Assembly (NCBI GenBank): GCA_011389895.1
Contig: JAABTN010000025.1
Location: 1 to 42,598, forward strand
DNA: 42,598 bases
Reading direction: 5' to 3'
Source of the DNA: Maritimibacter sp.
Lineage (GTDB): Bacteria > Pseudomonadota > Alphaproteobacteria > Rhodobacterales > Rhodobacteraceae
Position numbers and translations under genes: made by a program. Of this stretch, positions 26,107 to 35,484 are shown piece by piece. Below the pieces are notes generated by a model. The model had not been told where the DNA came from and did not search any database. It saw only the letters and a list, made by a program, of their open reading frames with translations. Every line of letters starts with the position of its first letter. Position 1 is the first letter of the stretch.

Positions 26107-26928
26107 TCAGCGTCCGGGAGCCGCGTCGGACAGGGGCCAGTAGAAATCCGGCGGCAACCCGGCCTCGGCACGTTTCTCTTCGTTGAAGGGCGGCTTGAGC
26201 GCACCATGGAAGTAACGACGCACGAGGTCGTGAAACGTGTCTTTCGGGTCCAGCTCATGACGCCCGCACAGGAAGTGAAACCATTTCGAGCCATAGGCGA
26301 CATGACCGACTTCTTCCGCGTAGATCACTTCGAGCGCGGCGACCGCGCCGGTGTCGCCGGCAGATTTGAACACCTCGATCATCGACGGGGTGACATCGAG
26401 CCCGCGCGCTTCCAGCACCATGGGCACAACCGCCAGCCGACCGAGAAAATTGTCATGGGTGTCGGCGGCGGCGCGCCACATGCCCGCATGCGCCGCAAGC
26501 GCGCCATAGTGGCTTCCACTTTCTTCAAGAACGTCGCAGACAAGGTTGAAATGCTTCGATTCTTCATCCGCCGCCTTCACCCAGTCATCGAAATAGCCCA
26601 TGGGCATGGGAACATGCGCGAACCGGGCGATGATGTCCCAATGGAGGTCCACGGCATTCAATTCGATATGCGCGATGGCGTGCAAGATCGCCTGTCTGCC
26701 CGCCAGCGTGCCGGGTCTGCGCCGGGGCACGTCGCGCGGGTCCAGAAGCGCGGGGCGGTCGGGCCGGGACGGGGCATCGGGTGGCGTGGCGTTACCGATG
26801 GCACAGGGCGTCCCTGCCGCCCGCGCTGCGCGCCAGGTGGCGGCGTGCTGGTGTGAAAGCGCGGTTTTCGCGCGCCCATCGGCGGTTGTCAAAACTTCGA
26901 CCGCCATGTCGGACAACGTCTGGGTCAC
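26107..26928 (-). CDS. DUF455 ferritin-like domain protein
   Basis: This 273-residue protein has the DUF455 pattern of a ferritin-like four-helix bundle with a predicted di-metal site: HAIAHIELNAVDLHWDIIAR, DDWVKAADEESKHFNLVCDVLEESGSH and LEVIYAEEVGHVAYGSKWF carry the Glu and His residues expected to bind metal. The enzyme's reaction is not established. The start is GTG 26928, 8 bases after the stop of the peroxiredoxin gene; a later in-frame ATG (26907) is an alternative. Both lack a strong ribosome site, and translation is probably coupled to the upstream gene. Pairing with a peroxiredoxin hints at a redox or oxygen-linked role, by inference only. Confidence 0.87.
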   Translation of the reverse strand: MTQTLSDMAVEVLTTADGRAKTALSHQHAATWRAARAAGTPCAIGNATPPDAPSRPDRPALLDPRDVPRRRPGTLAGRQAILHAIAHIELNAVDLHWDIIARFAHVPMPMGYFDDWVKAADEESKHFNLVCDVLEESGSHYGALAAHAGMWRAAADTHDNFLGRLAVVPMVLEARGLDVTPSMIEVFKSAGDTGAVAALEVIYAEEVGHVAYGSKWFHFLCGRHELDPKDTFHDLVRRYFHGALKPPFNEEKRAEAGLPPDFYWPLSDAAPGR

Positions 26929-26935
26929 AGCTTGT

Positions 26936-27409
26936 TCACAGTGCGCGCACCGCCTCCAGCACCTCGTCGGCGTGGCCCTTGACCTTCACATTCGGCCAGA
27001 CCCTTGCAATATCGCCGTCGGGGCCGATGAGAAAGGTGGTGCGAAAGATCCCCTCGAAGGTCTTGCCATACATCTTCTTCTCGCCCCAGACACCGTAGGC
27101 CTCGCAAATCGCGGTTTCGGCATCGGAGAGAAGCGGGATCGACAGCTCTTGTTTCGCGGCAAAGTTTTCCTGCCGCTTCACGCTGTCCTTGGACATGCCC
27201 AGAACGGCCGCCCCCGCCGCCGCGAAGTCGGGCATCAGCCGGGTGAAATCCAGCGCCTCGGTGGTACATCCGGGGGTCGAGGCCTTGGGGTAGAAGAACA
27301 AGACCACGGGCTTGCCCGCGTAATCGCTGAGCGATACCGGCGCCCCGCCATCACGCGGCAGCGTGAACTCTGGCGCTTTCACGCCGGTTTCCAAGGGAAC
27401 ATCCGCCAT
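26936..27409 (-). CDS. bcp: Bcp/PrxQ-type thiol peroxiredoxin
   Basis: This 157-residue protein reduces hydrogen peroxide and organic hydroperoxides. The peroxidatic Cys48 sits in FFYPKASTPGCTTEA, the thioredoxin-fold signature of the Bcp/PrxQ group. The resolving Cys that lies five residues later in E. coli Bcp is replaced here by Leu53. Another Cys occurs in ETAICEAYGVWG, so the enzyme may use a different resolving partner or be one-Cys type. ATG 27409 is chosen because AGGAAGG lies just upstream and the sequence starts like the family; an in-frame start at 27478 is too long. It is 7 bases upstream of the DUF455 gene, in one operon. Confidence 0.93.
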   Translation of the reverse strand: MADVPLETGVKAPEFTLPRDGGAPVSLSDYAGKPVVLFFYPKASTPGCTTEALDFTRLMPDFAAAGAAVLGMSKDSVKRQENFAAKQELSIPLLSDAETAICEAYGVWGEKKMYGKTFEGIFRTTFLIGPDGDIARVWPNVKVKGHADEVLEAVRAL

Positions 27410-27495
27410 TTTCTTTCCTTCCTCACCTGCTTGCCGTAAAGGACGATCTAGGCATTTTTCGCCGGTTTGAAAAGGCAATCGGTGTCGGGAGTTTC

Positions 27496-30400
27496 ATGAC
27501 CGAGACAGAACAGCGAGACGAGGCAACCGACGCGCGCCCCGATGGCGCGCCGCAGACGCGGGGCCTGTGGTCGCGATACCGGCTTCATTTTCACATCGGG
27601 TTCGGGTCGGTGTTGACCATCGTGATTGCCGTGGCGGTGCTGATTTTCCTGTCCATGTCGCTCTCCGGGCGGGCCATCGTGCTGCCCGATTGGGTGGCGG
27701 AGCGGGTCGAGACCCGGCTCAACCGTGCGCTCCCCGAGGGGGCGATCACCCTGCGACAATTCGAGATCGGGGTGACAAAGGGGTTCTACCCGCGTCTCAA
27801 GCTGGTGGATGTCGGCCTGCGCGATGCCTCTGGCCTTGATATCGCGCAGTTCAACACCATCGAGGGAGGTGTGCGGCTTGGCCCGCTTTTTCGTGGGCAG
27901 CTTGTGCCGCGCACGGCGATCTTGTCAGGCGCCCAGATCACCTTTCGACGCCTGTCTGATGGCTCCTTTGCGCTGCAATTCGGTCAGGGTGCAATCGCCA
28001 CCGGGAACCTCGCCGATATGATCGACGCGGTGGACAGCGCCTTCGTGGCGGGCATTTTGTCCGAGGCGGGGCGGGTGCGCGCGGAAGGCTTGACCATAAC
28101 GCTTGAAGATGCGCGCACCGGGCGGTTATGGCAGGTGACGAACGGCCAATTGTCGTTGCAGCAGACCGAGCGGATCATCGAGACGGAAGTGACCTTTGAT
28201 GTCTTCAACCAGACCGAAGACCTTGCTGCCGTTGACCTGTCGCTCCGGTCCGACAAATCTACATCCGAAGCGACGCTGTCGGTGACCTTCGAGAATGCGG
28301 GGGCCTCGGACATCGGGGCGCAATCGCCCGCCTTGTCGTTTCTGCAACTGGTCGATGCCCCGATGTCGGGCGCGCTGCGCACCACGATCGATGCCGAGGG
28401 GGCCTTGTCGGATTTCGCGGGGGTGCTGCGCATTGACGAGGGCGCGGTGCGGCCCACCCCCGGCGCGCCGCCGGTCGAATTCGGCGGGGCCAAGGGGTAT
28501 GTCGAATATGACCCCGAGGCGGATGTGCTGAACCTCTCAAGCCTGACGTTCTCCTCGGAGCTTGGCGAGATCGAGCTCGACGGGCGGGTGTTTTTCACCG
28601 ACTACGCCGCCGGTTGGCCGCAATCCATGCTGGGGCAGGTGCGCCTGAACCGCGCGCGTCTTACCGACGCGCGGTTCTTTGACGATCCCTTGGACATTCA
28701 GCAAGGCTACGCGGATTTGAAGCTGTCGCTGTCCCCGTTCAAGTTCGACATCGGACAGGCCGTGCTGTTTCACGACGGGTTCCGCTACGACATTTCGGGC
28801 GACATCTCGGCCACCCAGAACGCCTATGACCTGTCGCTCGCGCTACGTGCCGATGCGCTGACCGCGCAGGAATTGAAGACCATCTGGCCAAAGTCGGTGT
28901 CCACCGATGCGCGCCGATGGGTGTTTCGCAATGTCGAGGCGGCGCGTCTTCATGACATCCACATGGTTTTGACCGGGCCGACGTTGAAGGATGCCAAGAT
29001 GTTGCTCGGCGGGCGCATGACCGAGGGCCGGGTGCGCGTCGTGCCCGCGCTGCCGCCTGCGACCGGGGCTTCGGGCTACCTGTCAATCGCCGATAGCGAA
29101 CTGGTGGTGTCGGTCGACAGCGGGTCGATCGCGGCACCGGGGGCAGGTCCGGTGGATGCCTCTGGTTCCACCTTCACCATTCCCGACGTGCGCGACCGAC
29201 CGGGCAACGGGATCGCCGAGCTGGAGCTGTCCAGCCCGGCGCGCGATGCGCTCGAGCTTCTTGCGTTGGAGCCGTTCACGGTGTTCGACGGCACCGATTT
29301 TGGCCCCGATGTGCTGGATGGCCGGATGGAGGCGACGGTCCGCGCCGCCTTTCCGCTGCTGGACCATTTGCCCTATGAGATGCTCGACTTCGACGTGCGG
29401 GGGCAGGTCCAAGACGTGACCTCGGACAAGGTGATCGCGGGCAGCGTTTTGACAGCGGACCGGCTTGATTTCGAGGCGGACGAAAGCCTGCTGACGGTCT
29501 GGGGCGATGGCCGGATCGGCGCGGTGCCGGTGTCGGCAACTTGGACGCAGCCGCTCGTGCAACAGGAAGGGGTCCCGAATTCCACCGTCACCGGGTCGCT
29601 TCAAGTGTCACAGGCGTTGAATGAGGAGTTTAACCTGGGTCTCGGGCCGTCCATGCTGTCGGGCACGGCTCCGGCGGACTTCACCCTGACCCTCGTGCCC
29701 GGGGCCGCCCCGGTTCTCAATGCGTCCTCGACGCTGGAAGGGGTGCGCCTTGCCTTGCCCGGCACCGGGTGGCGCAAGGCGGCGGGTGCGACCGGGGATC
29801 TGACGCTGACCGCCAGCCTTGGTGCGCGGCCCGAGATCACGGATCTGACCCTCTCGGCCCCGGGGCTGTCCGCCGCGGGCACCATCACCACCCGCGAGGA
29901 TGGAAGCCTTGGCACCGCCGCGTTTTCGCGCGTCGAGCTTGGCGGTTGGCTGGATGCCCCCGTCACGCTCACCGGGCGTGGGGCGCGGCCCATTGCGATC
30001 TCTGTCGAGGGTGGGCGCGCCGATTTGCGCGGGGCGGGGTTTGAAACCGGAAGCGGTGGCGGGGGCCGCGCGGGGCCCGACGAGCCGCTTTCGATCCGGT
30101 TGGACGAGATGATCTTTGCCGACGGGATCGCCCTGTCGGCGTTTCGCGGTGACTTCGATCTGGCGGGCGGGCTTTCAGGGGCGTTCGAGGCGCAGGTGCG
30201 CAATGGCGCGCAAATCGAAGGCACGGTGGCACAGACCGCCAAGGGCGCGGCCTACCGGATCACGGCACAAGACGGGGGGCGGGCTTTGGACGGGTTCGGG
30301 GTGTTCAGCCAAGCGCGCGGGGGTGATCTTGAGATCGTGCTGGTGCCCACCGGCATCCCGGGCACCTTCGAGGGCGACATGGTTTTAGAGGACACGAAGT

Positions 30401-30831
30401 TGGTCGATGCGCCCGCTATGGCCGAGATGCTTGCCGCCATTTCCGTGATCGGGCTGATCGACCAGCTGGACGGGCAGGGCATCTCGTTCCAGGAAGTGAA
30501 GGCCCGCTTTCGGCTTTCGCCAAAACGCGTGACGCTTTACAGTTCGTCGGCAACCAGCGTTTCCCTTGGGCTTTCGATGGACGGCTATTACAACCTCGAC
30601 ACCTCGACGATGGATATGCAGGGGGTGCTGTCGCCTTTCTACCTGATCAATTCCATAGGCCGGATCGTCTCGGCGCGCGATGGCGAGGGGCTGGTGGGGT
30701 TTGCCTTCACCCTGACCGGGCCGGACGACGACCTCGACATCAACGTCAATCCTCTGTCGGTGCTGACGCCGGGGTTCCTGCGCGAAATGTTCCGCCGGGA
30801 GGCCCCCACGCAACCCCAATCCGGGCAATGA
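27496..30831 (+). CDS. Large AsmA-like (YhdP/DUF3971) envelope protein
   Basis: This 1111-residue protein has a cytoplasmic N-terminus (about 30 residues), one membrane helix (about 36-57, [19 protein letters not shown]) and a very long periplasmic part built of beta-strand repeats. A DUF3971-like region and an AsmA-like C-terminal domain (about 930-1090, with [22 protein letters not shown] and [19 protein letters not shown]) match the YhdP group. These proteins form bridge-like tubes thought to carry phospholipids between inner and outer membranes. GGGAG lies 5 bases before the ATG. The queA gene follows after one base. The family call is good; transport in this organism is inferred. Confidence 0.88.
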   Translation: MTETEQRDEATDARPDGAPQTRGLWSRYRLHFHIGFGSVLTIVIAVAVLIFLSMSLSGRAIVLPDWVAERVETRLNRALPEGAITLRQFEIGVTKGFYPRLKLVDVGLRDASGLDIAQFNTIEGGVRLGPLFRGQLVPRTAILSGAQITFRRLSDGSFALQFGQGAIATGNLADMIDAVDSAFVAGILSEAGRVRAEGLTITLEDARTGRLWQVTNGQLSLQQTERIIETEVTFDVFNQTEDLAAVDLSLRSDKSTSEATLSVTFENAGASDIGAQSPALSFLQLVDAPMSGALRTTIDAEGALSDFAGVLRIDEGAVRPTPGAPPVEFGGAKGYVEYDPEADVLNLSSLTFSSELGEIELDGRVFFTDYAAGWPQSMLGQVRLNRARLTDARFFDDPLDIQQGYADLKLSLSPFKFDIGQAVLFHDGFRYDISGDISATQNAYDLSLALRADALTAQELKTIWPKSVSTDARRWVFRNVEAARLHDIHMVLTGPTLKDAKMLLGGRMTEGRVRVVPALPPATGASGYLSIADSELVVSVDSGSIAAPGAGPVDASGSTFTIPDVRDRPGNGIAELELSSPARDALELLALEPFTVFDGTDFGPDVLDGRMEATVRAAFPLLDHLPYEMLDFDVRGQVQDVTSDKVIAGSVLTADRLDFEADESLLTVWGDGRIGAVPVSATWTQPLVQQEGVPNSTVTGSLQVSQALNEEFNLGLGPSMLSGTAPADFTLTLVPGAAPVLNASSTLEGVRLALPGTGWRKAAGATGDLTLTASLGARPEITDLTLSAPGLSAAGTITTREDGSLGTAAFSRVELGGWLDAPVTLTGRGARPIAISVEGGRADLRGAGFETGSGGGGRAGPDEPLSIRLDEMIFADGIALSAFRGDFDLAGGLSGAFEAQVRNGAQIEGTVAQTAKGAAYRITAQDGGRALDGFGVFSQARGGDLEIVLVPTGIPGTFEGDMVLEDTKLVDAPAMAEMLAAISVIGLIDQLDGQGISFQEVKARFRLSPKRVTLYSSSATSVSLGLSMDGYYNLDTSTMDMQGVLSPFYLINSIGRIVSARDGEGLVGFAFTLTGPDDDLDINVNPLSVLTPGFLREMFRREAPTQPQSGQ

Positions 30832-30832
30832 C

Positions 30833-31918
30833 ATGAGCGACAGTGATGATCCGGGGCGCGGCACGCGCCTGTCTGACTACGATTTCGACCTGCCCGAGGA
30901 TCTGATCGCCACCCGACCGGCGAAACCCCGGTCGTCCGCGCGGCTTCTGGTGGCGCAGGGGGATGCCATCCACGATCAGGGGGTCACCGACCTCGTGTCA
31001 TGGCTGGCCCCCGGTGACCGGCTGATCCTCAATGATACAAAGGTCATTCCCGCGCGTCTCGAAGGCATGCGCCGTCGCGGCACGGCCGAGGCGAGGGTGG
31101 ATGTCACGCTGCTGTCCCCGGCGGCTGAACCGGGGCAGTGGAACGCACTTCTCAAACCCCTGCGAAAGGTGCACGACGGGGAAGAGATCGCCTTTTCCGG
31201 GGGTCTTGTCGCCCGCCTTGAGGGCCGCGACGACGGACAGGCGCGCCTTGGCTTCAACCTGAGCGGGGCGGCGTTCGACGCGGCCCTGCTTGATGCCGGG
31301 CGCATGCCGTTGCCCCCTTATATCGAAGCCAAAAGGCGCGCCGACGATCAGGATCGGGAGGATTACCAGACCGTCTGGGCGCGCGAAACCGGGGCGGTGG
31401 CCGCACCGACCGCGTCGCTTCATTTCGATGACGCGCTGCTTGCCGCGCTGGCGGCGCGCGGGGTCGCGACGACCCATGTGACCCTGCACGTGGGCGCGGG
31501 CACTTTCCTGCCGGTCAAGGTGGACGACATCCGCACGCACAAGATGCACGCCGAATGGGGCCGGGTCAGCGAGGATGCCGCCGCCGAGATCGCGGCGACC
31601 AAAGCGGCGGGGGGGCGGGTGATCCCGGTCGGCACCACCGCCCTGCGCCTCATTGAGAGTGCCGCGCCGGACGGTGCGTCAGACGGAGGGCAGATCGCCG
31701 CGTGGCAGGGCGCAACAGACATTTTCATCCGTCCGGGCTATCGTTTCCGGGTGGCGGACGGGTTGATGACGAATTTTCACCTACCGAAATCCACGCTGAT
31801 GATGCTGGTCTCGGCGATGATGGGCATCGACCGAATGCGCGCGGTCTATGCCCATGCGATCGCGGAGAAATACCGATTCTTCAGCTATGGCGACGCCTCG
31901 CTCCTGTTGCCAGACTGA
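30833..31918 (+). CDS. queA: tRNA preQ1(34) S-adenosylmethionine ribosyltransferase-isomerase
   Basis: QueA transfers and isomerises the ribosyl group of S-adenosylmethionine onto preQ1 in tRNA, giving epoxyqueuosine at the wobble position. The 361-residue protein shows the family segments [58 protein letters not shown] and the C-terminal [18 protein letters not shown]. The start ATG comes one base after the AsmA-like stop, so the two are co-transcribed. The usual partner tgt is not adjacent here; the convergent yejA-like gene follows. Confidence 0.95.
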   Translation: MSDSDDPGRGTRLSDYDFDLPEDLIATRPAKPRSSARLLVAQGDAIHDQGVTDLVSWLAPGDRLILNDTKVIPARLEGMRRRGTAEARVDVTLLSPAAEPGQWNALLKPLRKVHDGEEIAFSGGLVARLEGRDDGQARLGFNLSGAAFDAALLDAGRMPLPPYIEAKRRADDQDREDYQTVWARETGAVAAPTASLHFDDALLAALAARGVATTHVTLHVGAGTFLPVKVDDIRTHKMHAEWGRVSEDAAAEIAATKAAGGRVIPVGTTALRLIESAAPDGASDGGQIAAWQGATDIFIRPGYRFRVADGLMTNFHLPKSTLMMLVSAMMGIDRMRAVYAHAIAEKYRFFSYGDASLLLPD

Positions 31919-31936
31919 TCCGTGGGCCAGCGGCCC

Positions 31937-33766
31937 TCACTCCTCGTACCACCAGACCTGCGGCTGAAAGCCGAGCCAATCACCGTACATCGGGATATGC
32001 TCGGGGTGATGAAGCTCTTTCACATGGGCGATGCGGCTCACATCGGAATACCAGATCGGGATCACGTAACGCCCCGCCGTCATCAGCCGGTCGAGCGCCT
32101 TGGTCGCCGCGCGGAATTCCTCGGTGGTGTCAGAGGTGAGCATCTCGGTGATCATCGCGTCCACCGCCTCGCTTTTAACCCCCATCCAGTTGCGCGATCC
32201 GGTCTCATCCCCAAGATCGGAGCCCCAGTAAAGCCGCTGCTCATTGCCGGGGCTGAGCGACAGGGATCGCCAGTAGGGGGCCATGTCGAAATCGAAGGTC
32301 GTGGTGCGCTCGGTATATTGCGCGCTGTCCATGGCCGACACGGTGGGCGTCACACCGATGCGCTCAAGCCCGGCGACATAGAGGTCGATGATCTGGCGAT
32401 CCTGCGTTGACCCTTGGTTCAGGACGATCTCGAAGGTAAAAGGCTCTCCCGCTTCGTTCTGCATCACGCCGTCCTGCACGGTCCAACCCGCCTCGGCCAT
32501 CAGGTCAAGCGCGCGCGCGATGCCCGCCCGGTTGCGCTCGGTCCCGTCCGAGACGGGCAGGGCGTATCCCTCGATCGCGCCGGGGGGAATGTCATCGGCG
32601 AAGGGGGCGAGAAAGTCCGCGACGCGGCCTTGGGCCGGTTCGTCGACCGCCATGCCCAGCACCGAGTTGTGGAAATACGACTGGATGCGCGGCTCGCGCC
32701 CGCCGTTCAGGGTCTGGTTGATGAATTCGAAGTTGAACGCCTGGATCATCGCTTCGCGCACACGCCAATCTTCGAAGACCGCGCGCCGGGTGTTCATGAC
32801 GTAGCCCTTGATCCCGGTCGGGCGCTTGTGGGGGATCTCGGAGAGCACGACATCACCGCTTTGCGCCGCCGGGAAATCGTATTGCTCCGCCCATCTCTCG
32901 GCGTTGTCTTCCCGGTGGGTCGACACTTCGCCCGCCTTGAAGGCTTCGAAGATCACGTCGCTGTCGCCGAAAAACTCATACCGGATGGTGTCAAAATTGG
33001 CCTGACCCTTCATGAAAGGTAGATCCTTGCCCCAGTAGTCCGGGTTTCGCGTCAGCTCAAGATAGCGCCCCGGCTCGAAATCGCCGATCACGTAGGGTGC
33101 CGAGCCGATGGGCAGAACGTCGATCCCGGAGGCTTCGAAATCCTTGCCCTCCCATTGCGCCTTTTTGAGGATCGGACGCAGGCCCATGATGAGCGGCATC
33201 TCGAAATCCTCGGTGTTGAAGGTGAACCGGACCGAGCGCGGGCCGGTCTGTTCCATCGTCTCGACCTTGGACCACGCCCCGTGGTAGCGTGGGTGACCCT
33301 GTGTTCCCAAAGTCTCATAGGACCACATCACGTCCTCGATGGTCACTGGCGTACCGTCGGAAAACGCGGCCTCTTCGCGCAGGGTAAATTCGACCCATTC
33401 GCGGTTCGGCCCGGTTTCAACGGTTTCGGCAAGCAGACCGTAAAGCGTGAAGGGTTCGTCATAGGACCGGCCCATCAGGCTTTCGAGGATCATGAACCTG
33501 AGTTGCCAGGGCGGGCTGCCCTTGCGGATCACCGGGTGAAGCGAATCAAAGCTTCCCGATTCGGCAAACCGGATGGTGCCACCCTTCGGGGCCTCCGGGT
33601 TCACCTGGGGCAGGTGTTCAAAGCCCGCGGGCAGGTCCGGCTCGCCATACATCGCGATCCCGTGTTTCGGTTCGGCCCCGGCAAGCCCCGCCACCACACC
33701 CAATGTGGTGGCCAGCGCCCAGCCCCGTATATGTTGAGCGAATTTGGGATATCCGGTATATTTCAT
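31937..33766 (-). CDS. YejA-type peptide ABC transporter binding protein
   Basis: This 609-residue protein is a family-5 extracellular solute-binding protein of the YejA group, which binds peptides or microcin-C-like compounds. An N-terminal signal peptide (to about residue 31, ATTLGVVAGLAGA before EPKHG) exports it to the periplasm. Conserved parts are KHGIAMYGEPDLPAGFEHLP, NPEAPKGGTIRFAESGSFDSL and the C-terminal PIWYSDVSRIAHVKELHHPEHIP. No permease or ATPase gene is adjacent, whereas YejA is normally followed by yejBEF, so this is a solitary copy that may serve a transporter elsewhere. GAGAGG lies before the ATG. Confidence 0.92.
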   Translation of the reverse strand: MKYTGYPKFAQHIRGWALATTLGVVAGLAGAEPKHGIAMYGEPDLPAGFEHLPQVNPEAPKGGTIRFAESGSFDSLHPVIRKGSPPWQLRFMILESLMGRSYDEPFTLYGLLAETVETGPNREWVEFTLREEAAFSDGTPVTIEDVMWSYETLGTQGHPRYHGAWSKVETMEQTGPRSVRFTFNTEDFEMPLIMGLRPILKKAQWEGKDFEASGIDVLPIGSAPYVIGDFEPGRYLELTRNPDYWGKDLPFMKGQANFDTIRYEFFGDSDVIFEAFKAGEVSTHREDNAERWAEQYDFPAAQSGDVVLSEIPHKRPTGIKGYVMNTRRAVFEDWRVREAMIQAFNFEFINQTLNGGREPRIQSYFHNSVLGMAVDEPAQGRVADFLAPFADDIPPGAIEGYALPVSDGTERNRAGIARALDLMAEAGWTVQDGVMQNEAGEPFTFEIVLNQGSTQDRQIIDLYVAGLERIGVTPTVSAMDSAQYTERTTTFDFDMAPYWRSLSLSPGNEQRLYWGSDLGDETGSRNWMGVKSEAVDAMITEMLTSDTTEEFRAATKALDRLMTAGRYVIPIWYSDVSRIAHVKELHHPEHIPMYGDWLGFQPQVWWYEE

Positions 33767-33803
33767 GCCTCGCGCCTCTCTGCGGTGATTGCCGTTTCAA
33801 CAA

Positions 33804-33832
33804 AGCGTAGAGGGCGTTCCCAGAGTTTTCAA
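33804..33832 (-). promoter_or_regulatory. Predicted promoter of the yejA-like gene
   Basis: On the minus strand TTGAAA (33832-33827) and TACGCT (33809-33804) are 17 bases apart. It lies back-to-back with the small-RNA promoter; the two -35 boxes are 9 bases apart. Confidence 0.5.
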
Positions 33833-33841
33833 ACTTTTAGC

Positions 33842-33870
33842 TTGGACTCGTGGGGCGGCTTGTTTATATT
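33842..33870 (+). promoter_or_regulatory. Promoter of candidate small RNA
   Basis: TTGGAC (33842-33847) and TATATT (33865-33870) are exactly 17 bases apart, the closest match to a sigma-70-type promoter that I found by eye in the window. No reading frame with a ribosome site follows before the terminator at 33924-33952. Confidence 0.65.
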
Positions 33871-33876
33871 GAAGGC

Positions 33877-33952
33877 ACTGCTCGATAGGTTTCTTGCCTG
33901 TATGAAACCTGCCTCAATGACTGAACGCCGGCCTTGTGCCGGCGTTTTTTTT
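33877..33952 (+). ncRNA. Candidate small RNA of about 76 nt
   Basis: This stretch is bounded by a strong promoter (33842-33870) and an intrinsic terminator. The predicted RNA has a first hairpin, AGGTTTC (33887-33893) with GAAACCT (33904-33910) and a 10-base loop containing TGCCT. A single-stranded link follows (CTGCCTCAATGACTG region), then the terminator hairpin AACGCCGGC (33924-33932) with GCCGGCGTT (33938-33946) and a run of T (33945-33952). There is no credible start codon with a ribosome site. It lies between two minus-strand genes, so the terminator has no coding gene to serve. The UGCCUC in its link could pair with GAGGCA at the start of the divergent yejA-like mRNA, but six bases can match by chance. 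The start of transcription is estimated. Confidence 0.65.
33924..33952 (+). terminator. Intrinsic terminator of the candidate small RNA
   Basis: A perfect 9-base GC-rich stem (33924-33932 with 33938-33946) with a CTTGT loop is followed by an uninterrupted T-tract ending at 33952. The T-tract is on the plus strand only, so the terminator works rightward. Confidence 0.85.
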
Positions 33953-33995
33953 GTCCGGTGAGGCCTGTGCCGGGCGGTGTTCCCACGAGCGCCGC

Positions 33996-34607
33996 TCAGA
34001 ACAGCGCCGACAAGAGCTTTGCCGCGATGGCGAGCATGACGATCCCGATCACGGCGTCGAGCACCTGCCACGCCCGGGGCGCGCGCATGACGGGGGCCAA
34101 AAGCCGCGCGCCATATCCAAGCCCGAAAAAGAAAACGAACGAGGCAAGGACCGCACCGATACCGAACACCAGCCGCGCCGAGGGGTCGCCATACTGGACC
34201 GAAACCGCGCCGATCAGCCCCAGCGTGTCGAGGTAGACATGCGGATTGGCCCAGGTGAACGCCGCCGCGATGGCGATGGTGCGCCCAAGCCCCTGACCGC
34301 TTCCTTTCGTGTCCAGCCCGCCGTGCGCCTTGCGCGCCGCCCAGAGCCGGTTCAGCCCGTAGGCGATCAGAAAGGCCGCGCCCCCGATGCTCATCACCAC
34401 GGGCAGCGCGGGCAGGGCGGCGGTGAGGGCCGAAAACCCGGCCACCCCGGCGGTGATCAGCAGTGCATCGGAGGCAGCGCAAAACAGGCACAGCCAGAAC
34501 ACATGTTGGCGCAACAGCCCCTGCCGCAGCACGAAGGCGTTTTGCGCGCCGATGGCGAGGATCAGTGAAAACCCCGTGGCAAAGCCCGTAATGCCCGCCG
34601 CGATCAC
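33996..34607 (-). CDS. LysE/ArgO-family amino acid exporter
   Basis: This 203-residue inner-membrane protein has six predicted helices and the LysE/ArgO pattern: GFSLILAIGAQNAFVLRQGLLRQH at the start and the conserved FTWANPHVYLDTLGLIGAVS near residue 120. Members export basic amino acids such as arginine or lysine. The start is GTG 34607, which overlaps the stop of the DUF502 gene by four bases (GTGA), so the two are translated together. The usual LysR-type regulator (ArgP/LysG) is not next to it. Substrate is inferred from the family. Confidence 0.9.
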   Translation of the reverse strand: MIAAGITGFATGFSLILAIGAQNAFVLRQGLLRQHVFWLCLFCAASDALLITAGVAGFSALTAALPALPVVMSIGGAAFLIAYGLNRLWAARKAHGGLDTKGSGQGLGRTIAIAAAFTWANPHVYLDTLGLIGAVSVQYGDPSARLVFGIGAVLASFVFFFGLGYGARLLAPVMRAPRAWQVLDAVIGIVMLAIAAKLLSALF

Positions 34608-35365
34608 GTCTTGGAGATCTTCTTGACGATTTCGGGGTCGGGCATGTCACCGTTTTTCTTGCCCGGATAAACCAGCCCCGCCGAGATCACGAGCTTGGCG
34701 GCATCCTCGACCGACATATCCAACTCGGTCACAGAATGGCGCGGCACGAACAGCAAGAACCCCGAGGTCGGGTTGGGCGTGGTGGGCAGGAACACCGAGG
34801 CGATGTCTTCCTCGACCGGGATTTTCTCGTCGATCTCGCCCTTGGCGTTGGTCGAGATGAAGGCGATGGCCCAGATGCCCTTGCGCGGGTATTCGACGAG
34901 GCAAGCCTTGTCGAACTTCGCCTCGGACTGCGCAAAGACGGTTTCCGCGATCTGCTTGATCCCGCTGTAGAGCGATCTCAGGACCGGGATGCGGTCCACG
35001 ATCGTCTCACCGAAGGTGATGAACTGGCGCCCGATAAGCCCCTTTGCGATCCACCCGACGATGATGGTGAAAACCAGGAAGACCACCACGCCAAGGCCAC
35101 GGATGTTCACCCGCACGTTTTCGCCGAAGAGGGCGATGAACCATTCGCTGTCACCGAACCAGCGCTGGATCAACATGTCCGGGTGATAGGCCTTTGGCAC
35201 GAAGGGGAGCACCCAGCCGTCGATCCAGCCCACGAAGGTCCAGATCAGCCATACGGTGATCGCGACCGGGGCGACGACCACGAGCCCGGCGAGGAAATTA
35301 TTGCGCAGGACCGCAAACGGGCGCCGGCGGCGTTTGTGATCGTGGTCGTGGGATTGCTTTGTCAT
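34604..35365 (-). CDS. DUF502 family membrane protein
   Basis: This 253-residue protein belongs to DUF502. A basic, His-rich cytoplasmic start (TKQSHDHDHKRRRRPF) is followed by two membrane helices (about 24-48 and 84-105). Between them lies a periplasmic loop with WIDGWVLPFVPKAYHPD. A conserved C-terminal part follows (GIKQIAETVFAQSE, CLVEYPRKGIWAIAFIST, VFLPTTPNPTSGFLLFVP). Its function is not established in bacteria. The N-terminal HDHDHK could bind metal, but this is only a guess. It overlaps the LysE-type gene by four bases. Confidence 0.9.
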   Translation of the reverse strand: MTKQSHDHDHKRRRRPFAVLRNNFLAGLVVVAPVAITVWLIWTFVGWIDGWVLPFVPKAYHPDMLIQRWFGDSEWFIALFGENVRVNIRGLGVVVFLVFTIIVGWIAKGLIGRQFITFGETIVDRIPVLRSLYSGIKQIAETVFAQSEAKFDKACLVEYPRKGIWAIAFISTNAKGEIDEKIPVEEDIASVFLPTTPNPTSGFLLFVPRHSVTELDMSVEDAAKLVISAGLVYPGKKNGDMPDPEIVKKISKT

Positions 35366-35384
35366 CTACGTCGACTGCCTTGAA

Positions 35385-35458
35385 ATTTCGCGTATATCTA
35401 GGCGCTGCGCCAATGTGCGGCAATGGTCTGGGGCGGGGTGCGCACGATTTCGCGTATA
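35385..35458. repeat. Two direct copies of ATTTCGCGTATA
   Basis: The 12-mer ATTTCGCGTATA occurs at 35385-35396 and again at 35447-35458, 62 bases apart, in the gap between psuG and the DUF502 gene. Its minus-strand form TATACGCGAAAT could be part of a duplicated promoter or a protein site for the DUF502-lysE unit. Confidence 0.6.
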
Positions 35459-35484
35459 GGTGATGGAAGATTGGGCCATGTTGG

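Noticed and set aside
33764..33916. Pairing of the small RNA with the yejA-like start region as a regulatory interaction.
   Set aside because: Only six contiguous bases (UGCCUC with GAGGCA) match; too short to claim without conservation or experiment.
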